Source of the DNA: Trinickia violacea | GTDB taxonomy: Bacteria; Pseudomonadota; Gammaproteobacteria; Burkholderiales; Burkholderiaceae | Assembly: GCF_005280735.1 (NCBI RefSeq) | Contig: NZ_CP040077.1 | Coordinates: 2,914,001-2,978,000 of the forward strand | Length of the DNA stretch: 64,000 nucleotides | Direction: 5' to 3' | Part shown: in pieces, positions 39,989 to 48,023 of the stretch | Numbering within the stretch: the stretch's first letter is position 1 | Layout of the letters: each line of letters opens with the position of its first letter | Made by a program: the position numbers and the translations under genes | The notes under the pieces: model-generated | What the model was told of the DNA's origin: nothing | The model's input: only the letters and a program-made list of their open reading frames with translations | The model's database searches: none

Positions 39989-42214
39989 ATGTCCGCCCCC
40001 TCTCCCTCCTCGTTACAGCAAGCGCCGCGCACGCTTCGCGACTGGTACGCGATCTTCAGCGATTGGGCGCGCACCGACGGCGCCACGTGGATCTATGTCT
40101 TCAAGGCGCTGCTCGCGGCGTTCCTCACGCTGCTGATCGCGATGCGGCTCGAGATGTCGCAGCCTAGGACGGCGATGACGACCGCCTTCATTGTGATGCA
40201 GCCGCAAAGCGGCGCGGTGCTCGCCAAGAGCTTTTACCGGTTCTGCGGCACGCTGATCGGGCTCGTCGCTACCCTGACCTTCGTCGGGCTCTTCGCGCAG
40301 CAGCCCGAGCTGTTCATGGTGACGCTCGCGCTCTGGGTCGGCATCTGCACGGCCGGCGCCGCGCGCAACCGCAACTTCCGTTCTTACGGGTTCCTGCTCG
40401 CCGGCTATACGGCGGCGCTGATCGGCCTGCCCGCGGCGCAGGCGCCGAGCGGCGCGTTCCTGTCGGCGCTCACGCGGGTGTCGGAGGTCTCGCTCGGCAT
40501 CGCCTGCGCGGGCGTCGTCAGCGCGCTCGTGTTCCCGCAGACCGCGGGCGAGCAGATGCGCACCACAGTGCGCGCGCGCTATTCGGCGTTCGTCGAATAT
40601 GTCCAGGCGACGCTCGCGGGCCGCACCGACCGCACTTACATCGAGCAAACCAGCACGCGCTTTCTCGTCGATATCGTCGGCTTCGAGACGATGCGCAGCC
40701 TCGTCCAGTTCGAGGGCCCCGACTGGCGCCTGCGCACCGGCCAGCTCTCGCGCCTGAACAGCGAGTTCATGACGGCGTCGACGCGCTTTCACGCACTGCA
40801 TCAGCTGATGAACCGCCTGCGCGGCGCCGGGGCCAACGACGCGATCGCGGCGCTCGAGCCGTATTTCAGGGAGATCGCGCCGCTCTTGAGCAAGAAGTCA
40901 GGCGAGCCGGTCCTGAGCGCCAGCGACGCGGGCCATGCGGCCGAGCAACTCGAGGCGTACAAGGCCACGCTGCCGGGCCGCGTGCGCGAGCAGCGCGCCA
41001 CCCTCGAAAACCAGCCCGATTTCCCGCTGCTCGATTTCGACACGGCCTCCGAGCTGCTGTACCGCTTCATCGACGACATGTTCAAGTACTCGCGGACCTA
41101 TGCATCGCTGGCGTCGTTCGAGGCACAGCCGCGCGAGCGCTGGATCGAACACTACGAGCCGAAGACCAACTTGGTCGCGACGCTCGTGGCCGGCGTGCGC
41201 GGCGCGATCGTCATGGGCGTGCTCAGCTGGTTCTGGCTGCGCACGGCCTATCCGAGCGGCACGATGCTCGTGGCGACGGCGGCGGCGATCTGCGCGCTGG
41301 CCTCGTCCTCGCCGAACCCCACGCGGACCGCGCTCCAGATGGGCATCGGCATCGCCGTGGGCGTCGTGGCCGCCTTCATCGCCGAATTCGGCGTCTATCC
41401 GCACATCGACGGCTTTCCCATGCTGTGCGTCGGGCTCGCCCCGTTTCTCGCGCTCGGCATCTACGTTTCGACGCGCCCCGGGTATGCGGGGTACGGCGCG
41501 GGCTACCTGATCTTCTTCTGCACGCTGGCCGGCCCGGACAACCTGATCAACTACGAACCGAGCGGTTTCATGAACGACGGCATTGCGCTCGTGATGTCGG
41601 CGCTGGTCGCGGCGATCGCCTTCGCGGTCCTGCTGCCGCCCGCGACGCCGTGGCTGCGCAACCACTTGGTCGCCGACTTGCGGCGCCAGGTCCTGTGGGC
41701 GTGCCAGGCTGGCCTCGAGCGCGTGCGCCCGCGGTTCGAGAGCGGCACGCGCGATCTGGCGTTCCAAGCGCACGCGCTTGCCGAAAACGAGCCCCAGGTG
41801 CGGCGCGACACGCTGGGCTGGCTCGTCGCGGTGCTCGAAGTGGGCAACGCGATCATCGACCTGCGCGAGGAGCTCGCGACGCTGCCGCGCGATCCGCGCT
41901 ACGCCGCGACGATGCCGTGGCGCAAGACGGTCGCGAAGACGCGCGAAGCCATCACCTCGCTCTTCTCGAGCCCGGACGCGCAGCGCCTCGACGCCGCGCT
42001 CGCCTCGACCGGCGACGCGATCGCAGCCGTCCAGCAGACGCTCATCGCATTCGCGCCGCCGCGCGACGAGCGGCGTCAGCTGCAGCGCATCCTGAGCCAC
42101 CTCCACTTCATTCGCACGGCGCTGCTCGATCCGGAGTCGCCGCTCGAACATTTCGTGGGCAAGCGCCAGCGCCCCGCCGCGGCACAACCATCGGGAGAGC
42201 ACCATGCCTCGTGA
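39989..42214 (+). CDS. FUSC/AaeB-family aromatic acid efflux inner-membrane pump
   Basis: A 741-residue fusaric-acid-resistance (FUSC) family protein, the transport component of an aromatic carboxylic acid exporter. Two membrane clusters of about six helices, near residues 25-190 and 395-550, flank a large soluble domain, and a soluble C-terminal region follows. PRTAMTTAFIVMQPQSGAVL near residue 60 is a conserved family segment. It starts 12 bases after the outer-membrane gene and overlaps the DUF1656 gene by 11 bases. Likely substrates are p-hydroxybenzoate- or fusarate-like acids, by family. Confidence 0.92.
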   Translation: MSAPSPSSLQQAPRTLRDWYAIFSDWARTDGATWIYVFKALLAAFLTLLIAMRLEMSQPRTAMTTAFIVMQPQSGAVLAKSFYRFCGTLIGLVATLTFVGLFAQQPELFMVTLALWVGICTAGAARNRNFRSYGFLLAGYTAALIGLPAAQAPSGAFLSALTRVSEVSLGIACAGVVSALVFPQTAGEQMRTTVRARYSAFVEYVQATLAGRTDRTYIEQTSTRFLVDIVGFETMRSLVQFEGPDWRLRTGQLSRLNSEFMTASTRFHALHQLMNRLRGAGANDAIAALEPYFREIAPLLSKKSGEPVLSASDAGHAAEQLEAYKATLPGRVREQRATLENQPDFPLLDFDTASELLYRFIDDMFKYSRTYASLASFEAQPRERWIEHYEPKTNLVATLVAGVRGAIVMGVLSWFWLRTAYPSGTMLVATAAAICALASSSPNPTRTALQMGIGIAVGVVAAFIAEFGVYPHIDGFPMLCVGLAPFLALGIYVSTRPGYAGYGAGYLIFFCTLAGPDNLINYEPSGFMNDGIALVMSALVAAIAFAVLLPPATPWLRNHLVADLRRQVLWACQAGLERVRPRFESGTRDLAFQAHALAENEPQVRRDTLGWLVAVLEVGNAIIDLREELATLPRDPRYAATMPWRKTVAKTREAITSLFSSPDAQRLDAALASTGDAIAAVQQTLIAFAPPRDERRQLQRILSHLHFIRTALLDPESPLEHFVGKRQRPAAAQPSGEHHAS

Positions 42215-42404
42215 AATCGCCGTTCTGGACGCCTACGTGCCGACCATCCTGCTTCTATGCGTAGTCGGCGCGGCCATCACCTGGGCACTCGACCGCGTCC
42301 TCGCCTGGACCGGCCTCTACCGCGTCGTCTGGCATCCCTCGTTGTTCCGGGCGAGCCTGCTCGTCTGTATCTGCGGCGTGCTGGGGCTCGCCGTCTACCG
42401 TTGA
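42204..42404 (+). CDS. DUF1656 (AaeX-like) small membrane protein
   Basis: A 66-residue protein with two hydrophobic helices (about 11-30 and 46-62), opening MPREIAVLDAYVPTILLLCV. DUF1656 proteins sit between the pump and adaptor genes of aromatic acid exporters (AaeX in E. coli). It overlaps the pump gene by 11 bases and precedes the adaptor by 28. Its exact role in the complex is unknown. Confidence 0.9.
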   Translation: MPREIAVLDAYVPTILLLCVVGAAITWALDRVLAWTGLYRVVWHPSLFRASLLVCICGVLGLAVYR

Positions 42405-42432
42405 ATCATCAAGCGCTGATTAGAGTCACATC

Positions 42433-43290
42433 ATGACCATCCGAAAAATCTTCGGCTTTCTCGCGACCGCCGTCATCTTCGTCGTCGCCATCCTGATCGG
42501 CCACAAGCTGTGGGTGTACTACATGGACGAACCGTGGACCCGCGACGGCCGCGTGCGCGCCGAGATCGTCAACATCGCGCCGGACGTCTCGGGCTATGTC
42601 GTCGAGCTGCCGGTGAAGGACAACCAGTTCGTCAAGAAGGGCGACCTCCTGATGCTGATCGACCCGGCGCACTATCAGATCGCGGTCGAGCAGGCGCAGG
42701 CCGCGGTCGCCGCGCGCAAGGCCGAATTGCAGATGCGCCTCGACGACGCCAAGCGCCGCGCGGACATGGACAGTCTCGTCGTGTCGAAGGAAAGCCGCGA
42801 GAACGCGTCGCACACCGCGTCGAGCGCCGAGGCGCAGTACCAGCAGGCGATCGCCGCGCTCGACGCGGCCAAGCTCAACCTCGAGCGCACGCGTGTCGTG
42901 GCGCCGGTCGACGGCTACGTGACCAACCTGAACGTGTTCAAGGGCGACTATGCGACGACCGCCTCGCCGAAGCTCGCGATCGTCGACAGCCATTCGTTCT
43001 GGGTCTACGGGTATTTCGAGGAAACCAAGCTGCAGCGCGTGAAGATCGGCGCGAAGGCCGAGATGCGGATGATGGGCGGCGGCGTGCTGAAGGGCCACGT
43101 CGAAAGCATCTCGCGCGGCATCTACGATCGCGACAATCCCGCGAGCCGCGACCTCGTCGCCGACGTGAACCCGACCTTCAACTGGGTGCGCCTCGCCCAG
43201 CGGGTGCCGGTGCGCATCCATATCGACGAAGTGCCCGACGGACTGGTGCTGTCGGCGGGCACGACGTGCACCGTGGTCGTGAAGCCCTGA
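42433..43290 (+). CDS. HlyD-family periplasmic adaptor of the aromatic acid exporter
   Basis: A 285-residue membrane fusion protein. An N-terminal anchor helix (about 8-28) is followed by a barrel-sandwich segment with NIAPDVSGYVVELPVKDNQF near 52-71, a short coiled-coil hairpin (about 85-150), then RVVAPVDGYVTNLNVFKGDY and a beta-barrel domain ending GTTCTVVVKP. It resembles AaeA/EmrA and links the pump to the NodT channel. It is the last gene of the operon and converges on the chemoreceptor gene. Confidence 0.93.
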   Translation: MTIRKIFGFLATAVIFVVAILIGHKLWVYYMDEPWTRDGRVRAEIVNIAPDVSGYVVELPVKDNQFVKKGDLLMLIDPAHYQIAVEQAQAAVAARKAELQMRLDDAKRRADMDSLVVSKESRENASHTASSAEAQYQQAIAALDAAKLNLERTRVVAPVDGYVTNLNVFKGDYATTASPKLAIVDSHSFWVYGYFEETKLQRVKIGAKAEMRMMGGGVLKGHVESISRGIYDRDNPASRDLVADVNPTFNWVRLAQRVPVRIHIDEVPDGLVLSAGTTCTVVVKP

Positions 43291-43308
43291 CCCGGTGCTA
43301 ACCAGGCG

Positions 43309-44985
43309 TTAGCGCAGCCTGAACTTCCCGACGAGGCGCTTGAGCGCCTTCGCCTGATCGTCGAGCGAGCGCGCGGCGGCCGTCGCTTCCTCAACGAGCG
43401 CCGCGTTCTGCTGCGTGCCCGAATCCATCTGCGTGACGGCCTGATTGATCTCTTCGATGCCCGCGCTCTGCTCCGACGACGCCGCCGAGATCTCGCCCAT
43501 GATGTCGGTCACGCGCTTCACGGCCTTCACGACTTCGTCCATCGTCTGACCCGCGTCCTGCGCGAAGTGCGAGCCGTTCGCGACGCGCTCGAGCGACGCG
43601 TTGATCAACCCCTTGATCTCCTTGGCCGCCTGCGCGCTGCGCTGCGCGAGGTTGCGCACCTCGCCCGCGACCACCGCGAAGCCGCGGCCCTGCTCGCCCG
43701 CGCGCGCCGCCTCGACCGCCGCGTTCAGCGCGAGGATGTTGGTCTGGAACGCGATCCCTTCGATCACGCCGATGATGTCGCCGATGCTCTTCGCGCTGTC
43801 GCTGATCTCGCCCATGGTCGAGACCACGCGCGAGACGACCTCGCCGCCCTTCTCCGCGATGTCCGACGCGTTGTTCGCGAGCGTGCTCGCCTGCTTCGCG
43901 TTGTCGGCGTTCTGCTTCACGGTCGAGGTCAGCTGCTCCATGCTGGCCGCGGTCTTCTCCAGCGACACGGCCTGCATTTCCGTGCGCTGCGACAGATCGA
44001 GGTTGCCCATCGAGATCTCGCCGGCCGCCGACGCGATCGCCTCGGCGCTCGCGGTGATCTCGCTGACCGTCTCCGAGAGGCCCACCTGCATGTCGCGCAA
44101 CGCGACGAGCACGCTCGATTTGTCGTTCTTGGCAAGCGTGATCGGATGCGAGAGGTCCCCCGCCGCGATGTGGCTGGCGATGTTCTTTGCGTAGGCCGGC
44201 TCGCCGCCGAGCTGCTTCGTGAGCCTGCGCACGACCCATTCGCCGATCAAGAACGCCACGACGAAGAGGCCGATCGTCATCCCCGCGATCATCACGAACG
44301 ACGACTTGAAGATGAACGCCGACGCTTCGATCGTCGCCTTCGCCGCGGTACCGCGCGATTCGACGAGCTCGTCGACGAGCTTCTCGAGCTTTTCGGTTTC
44401 GACGAGCAGCGACACGTCCTGCGTGCCGACCTGCCAGTTCATCTGCGACAGATCGAGCGGCTGCGCCTTCACGAGCGTCACGAACGCGCGCAGGTGGTCG
44501 CTCCAGGCCGACACGGCCGCAGCCAGCTTCTTCTGGTGGGCCAGCGCGTCGGCATCGGACGAGTCGGTGTATTGCTGCAGCATCGACAGTTCGCCGGCGA
44601 TCGCGGCGAGCCCCTTGTCGACATCGCCGCCGAGATCGTCGCGCTCCTTGGCGGTGGTCGCCGTGAGCAGCTGCTTCTGGGCGCGGCTCGCGCGCAGCAC
44701 GTTCGCGCGCACCTCTTCGGCCGCGCGGCTCGCGACGTGCCCCTGGTCGTAGATCGATTGCGTCGAGCCGTTCAGACGGCTGATCTGCGTGAGCGAAAAG
44801 ACGCCGATGGCGAGCGTGCCGGCGAGCAGCACGGCGAACGCCAGCCGCAGCGTCGCCTTGACCGACAAGCTATTGAGCCTGCTTGGCGCCGAGCGCTTCT
44901 TGCTGTCGCTCGAACGGCCCCCTGCCGACTCGTCATCCGGTACGAACCCCGCGCCCGAACGGCGGCCCAGCGAAACTGCCTTCAT
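43309..44985 (-). CDS. Methyl-accepting chemotaxis protein
   Basis: A 558-residue chemoreceptor. An unusual basic, Ser-rich cytoplasmic N-tail of about 40 residues precedes TM1 (about 46-66). A four-helix-bundle periplasmic domain follows, TM2 is near 230-252, then a HAMP domain, and the long MA signalling coiled coil with the hairpin tip FQTNILALNAAVEAARAGEQ and VVAGEVRNLAQRSAQAAKEI. Methylation-type Gln/Glu clusters flank the tip. The C-terminus lacks the NWETF CheR-tether pentapeptide. The start at 44985 was chosen for the MKAVSLGRRSG opening; upstream frame is non-coding in character. The ligand is unknown. Confidence 0.92.
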   Translation of the reverse strand: MKAVSLGRRSGAGFVPDDESAGGRSSDSKKRSAPSRLNSLSVKATLRLAFAVLLAGTLAIGVFSLTQISRLNGSTQSIYDQGHVASRAAEEVRANVLRASRAQKQLLTATTAKERDDLGGDVDKGLAAIAGELSMLQQYTDSSDADALAHQKKLAAAVSAWSDHLRAFVTLVKAQPLDLSQMNWQVGTQDVSLLVETEKLEKLVDELVESRGTAAKATIEASAFIFKSSFVMIAGMTIGLFVVAFLIGEWVVRRLTKQLGGEPAYAKNIASHIAAGDLSHPITLAKNDKSSVLVALRDMQVGLSETVSEITASAEAIASAAGEISMGNLDLSQRTEMQAVSLEKTAASMEQLTSTVKQNADNAKQASTLANNASDIAEKGGEVVSRVVSTMGEISDSAKSIGDIIGVIEGIAFQTNILALNAAVEAARAGEQGRGFAVVAGEVRNLAQRSAQAAKEIKGLINASLERVANGSHFAQDAGQTMDEVVKAVKRVTDIMGEISAASSEQSAGIEEINQAVTQMDSGTQQNAALVEEATAAARSLDDQAKALKRLVGKFRLR

Positions 44986-45421
44986 AGATATCCCCGCTTT
45001 TTTCAAAACGAGCCGCCGGACCGGTGGGTCCGGAGCACGGCTTAGCTTGCCCGGGTCAACGGCATTTGGACGTGGTTCCTTTAGCGTCGTGCGCCCTGAT
45101 GTAAACCCGGCCCGGCAGCGTCGGCGTGGTCTGTCGCCGCGCGCCTCGGACGGTTTATAACCGGACAAAAATCGCGCGCGCACACGGCGTCAAGGAAGGT
45201 AAGAACCTGTCGCGCCCCGCTGACACTCGCTTGACGGCCGCCGTTTCGCACGCTTTCGGTGCAGGCGAGCCTGTCCGTCTCGTGCCGATCATGTCCGAAT
45301 CACGACAAAACTTGTCCTTACATTTCACACGCGCCACATTACACTGCTTCGGAAGTTCACCGTGCGTTGCCCGCTCCGGCTCGGCGCATGCCCCGTCCAC
45401 CTTTCAACCGCCGTCCATCCA
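44986..45421. other. Divergent region between chemoreceptor and MFS genes
   Basis: 436 bases with no convincing gene. It contains a candidate flagellar-type promoter for the chemoreceptor (45056-45083), a 7-base inverted repeat CCGGACC/GGTCCGG at 45016-45033 in the chemoreceptor leader, and a dyad CGGTTTATAACCG at 45151-45163. Confidence 0.5.
45056..45083 (-). promoter_or_regulatory. Candidate sigma28 (FliA) promoter of the chemoreceptor gene
   Basis: On the minus strand TAAA (45083-45080) is followed after 16 bases by GCCGTTGA (45063-45056). The consensus is TAAA-N15-GCCGATAA, so six of eight -10 positions match with spacing one base too long. It lies 71 bases upstream of the start codon. 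Confidence 0.3.
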
Positions 45422-46681
45422 ATGGAAACGAGCCTCGACAAACGTGCCCTCGCCGGTTCCGCCCCCGGCCAAGCCGGCGCATCGGCGCAGCCCGCCGTCG
45501 CCAAAGTTCAGCGCACCGTCTATTCGGTGCTGGGCGCGATCAGCTTCGCGCACCTGCTGAACGACATGATTCAGTCGCTGATTCTCGCGATCTATCCGAT
45601 GCTGAAGGCGAGCTTCTCGTTGTCGTTCGGGCAGATCGGCCTCATCACGCTGACCTATCAGATCACCGCCTCGCTGCTGCAGCCGCTCGTCGGCTACTTC
45701 ACCGACAAGCGTCCGCAGCCCTACTCGCTGCCGATCGGCATGGGCTTCACGCTGACGGGGCTCGTGCTGATGTCGGTCGCGCCGAACTTCGGCGTGCTGC
45801 TCGTCGCGGCGGCGCTGGTCGGGTGCGGATCGTCGGTGTTTCATCCGGAATCGTCGCGCGTCGCGCGCATGGCCTCGGGTGGACAGCACGGGCTCGCGCA
45901 GTCGCTGTTCCAGGTCGGCGGCAATGCCGGTTCGTCGCTCGGCCCGCTGCTCGCGGCGCTGATCGTGATTCCGCACGGACAGCGCAGCATCGCGTGGTTC
46001 TCGGTCGCGGCGCTCGTGGCCATCGTCGTGCTCGCGCAAATCGGCCGCTGGTACAAGCGGCACCCCGCGACGAAGAAAGCGAAGAGCGCGCACGCCGCGC
46101 ACCACGCGCTGTCGCGCAACCGCGTGATGCTGGCGATGAGCGTGCTCGTGCTGCTCGTGTTCTCGAAGTACTTCTATCTTGCGAGCATCAACAGCTATTT
46201 CACGTTCTATCTGATCGACAAGTTCCACCTGCCCGTGCAGGCCGCGCAGATCCACCTGTTCGTGTTCCTCGCGGCGGTGGCGGCGGGCACGATCATCGGC
46301 GGGCCGGTCGGCGACCGGATCGGACGCAAGTACGTGATCTGGGTGTCGATCCTCGGCGTCGCGCCGTTCACGCTGCTGCTGCCGTACGCGAACCTGTTCT
46401 GGACCAGCGTGCTGACGGTCGTGATCGGGATCGTGCTGGCGTCGGCGTTCTCGGCGATCCTGGTTTATGCGCAAGAACTCATTCCCGGCAAGGTGGGGAT
46501 GGTGGCCGGGCTGTTCTTCGGTTTCGCGTTCGGGCTGGGCGGCGTCGGGGCTGCCGTGCTCGGCCAGCTCGCGGACGCGACGAGCATCGCGTTCGTGTAC
46601 AAAGTGTGCTCGTTCCTGCCGCTGATCGGCATCCTGACCGTGTTCCTGCCCGACGTCGAAGGCAAGCGCGCGAAGGCTTGA
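45422..46681 (+). CDS. MFS exporter, Fsr (fosmidomycin resistance)-like
   Basis: A 419-residue 12-helix major facilitator. SFAHLLNDMIQSLILAIYPM near residues 42-61 is the Fsr-type opening with the conserved Asn-Asp, followed by the LQPLVGYFTDKRPQPYSLPI loop (motif A equivalent) and GSSVFHPESSRVARMASGG in the middle, all characteristic of the fosmidomycin resistance family. The basic loop between halves (residues about 220-240) separates two six-helix bundles. The start at 45422 places a 30-residue Ala-rich tail before helix 1. Substrate not readable; drug or sugar-phosphonate export is the family precedent. Confidence 0.9.
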   Translation: METSLDKRALAGSAPGQAGASAQPAVAKVQRTVYSVLGAISFAHLLNDMIQSLILAIYPMLKASFSLSFGQIGLITLTYQITASLLQPLVGYFTDKRPQPYSLPIGMGFTLTGLVLMSVAPNFGVLLVAAALVGCGSSVFHPESSRVARMASGGQHGLAQSLFQVGGNAGSSLGPLLAALIVIPHGQRSIAWFSVAALVAIVVLAQIGRWYKRHPATKKAKSAHAAHHALSRNRVMLAMSVLVLLVFSKYFYLASINSYFTFYLIDKFHLPVQAAQIHLFVFLAAVAAGTIIGGPVGDRIGRKYVIWVSILGVAPFTLLLPYANLFWTSVLTVVIGIVLASAFSAILVYAQELIPGKVGMVAGLFFGFAFGLGGVGAAVLGQLADATSIAFVYKVCSFLPLIGILTVFLPDVEGKRAKA

Positions 46682-46709
46682 GCCGCGCTCGTCATTCATC
46701 GCTCCAAGC

Positions 46710-46735
46710 AAAAGCGCCGCAACTGCGGCGCTTTT
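46710..46735. terminator. Bidirectional terminator between MFS and murQ genes
   Basis: AAAAGCGCCGC (46710-46720) pairs with GCGGCGCTTTT (46725-46735) over AACT. It serves the convergent MFS gene (plus) and murQ (minus). Confidence 0.8.
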
Positions 46736-46813
46736 GCTTTTGGAGTCCAGTGCCCGCACACGCTAGCGCATCGGCACTTGCACAGGATTCCTTTTCATTA
46801 CCGGCAGCTTGAC

Positions 46814-47698
46814 TCACTTGGCGATGGCCCGCCGCACGCTGCCGTCGACCGCGGCCAGTTGCGATTCCGCCTCCGTCACGCCGATGCCGCGCTTTAACGC
46901 GACGATGGCCACCTTGACCTGAAAGCCGCACGACTCCAGCGTGCGGCGAGCCAGTTCATCGGACGCGCCGGTGGCATGGGTGGTCAGGTTGACCGAGCGG
47001 TGAATGAGCTTGGCGCTGGTCGGCCGCAGGTCGACCATGAGGTTGCCGTAGACCTTGTTCAGCCCAACCATCAGGGCGCTCGAAAAGCTGTTGAGCGCGA
47101 TCTTCTGCGCGGTTCCGGCCTTCAGACGCGTGCTGCCCGATATCACCTCGGGACCCGTGTCGAGCACGATGCCGATATGCGCTTCGGTCACCACCGACGC
47201 GTCGGGATTGTTCGCAAGACCGATCGTGAGCGCGCCGGCACGACGCGCCGCGCGCAGCGCGCCAAGCACATAGGGGGTGCGGCCGGACGCGGCGATCGCC
47301 AGCACGACGTCGTTTGCCGCCGCCTTGACCGACAGGATGTCGGACGCCCCCTGGCGCTCATCGTCCTCCGCCCCTTCGATCGACTCCCCGATCGCTCTCG
47401 ATCCGCCCGCCATCAGCGCAATCGCCCGATGTTTCGGCCATGAGAACGTCGGATACAGCTCCACCGAATCCATCAGCCCGAGGCGACCCGAGGTCCCGGC
47501 GCCGACGTAAATCAACCGGCCTCCGTCACGCATCCGGGGAAGCGCCTGTCGGACCGCCTCGGCCAGCTTCTCCCGACTGTCCCAAACCGCCTTCAACGCG
47601 TTGCGCTGGTCCTCGATCAGGACGTCGATCAGGTCATCGGCCGAATAGAGATCGAGCTCCGTGTGCAGCGGATTCGGCATTTCAGTCTTCGTAACCAT
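46814..47698 (-). CDS. murQ: N-acetylmuramic acid 6-phosphate etherase
   Basis: A 294-residue SIS-domain lyase that splits the lactyl ether of MurNAc-6-phosphate to give GlcNAc-6-phosphate and D-lactate in wall recycling. The sugar-phosphate site IYVGAGTSGRLGLMDSVELY lies near residues 63-82, with catalytic Glu in SIEGAEDD near 103-110, and VISGSTRLKAGTAQKIALNS near 185-204. Length is standard. The ATG at 47698 follows AGGA with normal spacing and is preferred over one 11 codons upstream. No anmK, amgK or phosphotransferase gene is adjacent, so the source of MurNAc-6-P is elsewhere. Confidence 0.95.
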   Translation of the reverse strand: MVTKTEMPNPLHTELDLYSADDLIDVLIEDQRNALKAVWDSREKLAEAVRQALPRMRDGGRLIYVGAGTSGRLGLMDSVELYPTFSWPKHRAIALMAGGSRAIGESIEGAEDDERQGASDILSVKAAANDVVLAIAASGRTPYVLGALRAARRAGALTIGLANNPDASVVTEAHIGIVLDTGPEVISGSTRLKAGTAQKIALNSFSSALMVGLNKVYGNLMVDLRPTSAKLIHRSVNLTTHATGASDELARRTLESCGFQVKVAIVALKRGIGVTEAESQLAAVDGSVRRAIAK

Positions 47699-48023
47699 GG
47701 CGAATGTCCTGGTCAAACCGGCATCGGCCATTCCAGGTTACGCCAAATCGATGACAGCATGGCGGACGAATGCCCCTCCGGAAACGCATCCGGAGCCCCG
47801 CTGGGCAAGCCGCGCGGGCAACCGCGAAGGCGCTGGCTCGGAATCTGCAGCACGGTCATGGTGAACCCGGGTTGTGAGGCGTCGACTCCGGGTCCTATGC
47901 TGTATTGCGGCACGTAATGAAGCACCTGCGGAAACACCTGCCGAAGCGCTCGGCGCACCAGCGCGACGCCCCGCAGTCGCCGTTCGAGCACCGCCCCGCC
48001 AACGTCCCCGAGGATCGCCGACC
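47699..48023. other. Region between murQ and prpE
   Basis: 325 bases. It holds the divergent promoters of murQ and prpE (GAGGA at 48010-48014 is the prpE ribosome-binding site) and an open minus-strand frame described separately. No terminator was seen. Confidence 0.4.
47713..47991 (-). pseudogene. Possible gene remnant or small gene upstream of murQ
   Basis: An open frame of 92 codons from a GTG reads as structured protein in its first half (VALVRRALRQVFPQVLHYVP, then QYSIGPGVDASQPGF), ending PMPV just before murQ. It stays open upstream of the GTG until it collides with the prpE start. Kinases of the BadF/N-acetylglucosamine kinase type end in a comparable way and neighbour murQ in some genomes, so a decayed kinase C-terminus is conceivable. 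GC-rich DNA gives many open frames by chance, so this is weak. Confidence 0.2.

Noticed and set aside
43297..43313. GCTAAC/GTTAGC dyad between the HlyD and chemoreceptor genes as terminator
   Set aside because: It overlaps the chemoreceptor stop codon and has no T run.
43567..45045. 492-codon frame antisense to the chemoreceptor
   Set aside because: Shadow composition; the chemoreceptor signalling domain on the opposite strand is unmistakable.
45259..46812. 517-codon plus-strand frame overlapping the MFS gene
   Set aside because: Wrong frame relative to the clear 12-helix transporter; Arg/Ala-rich shadow.
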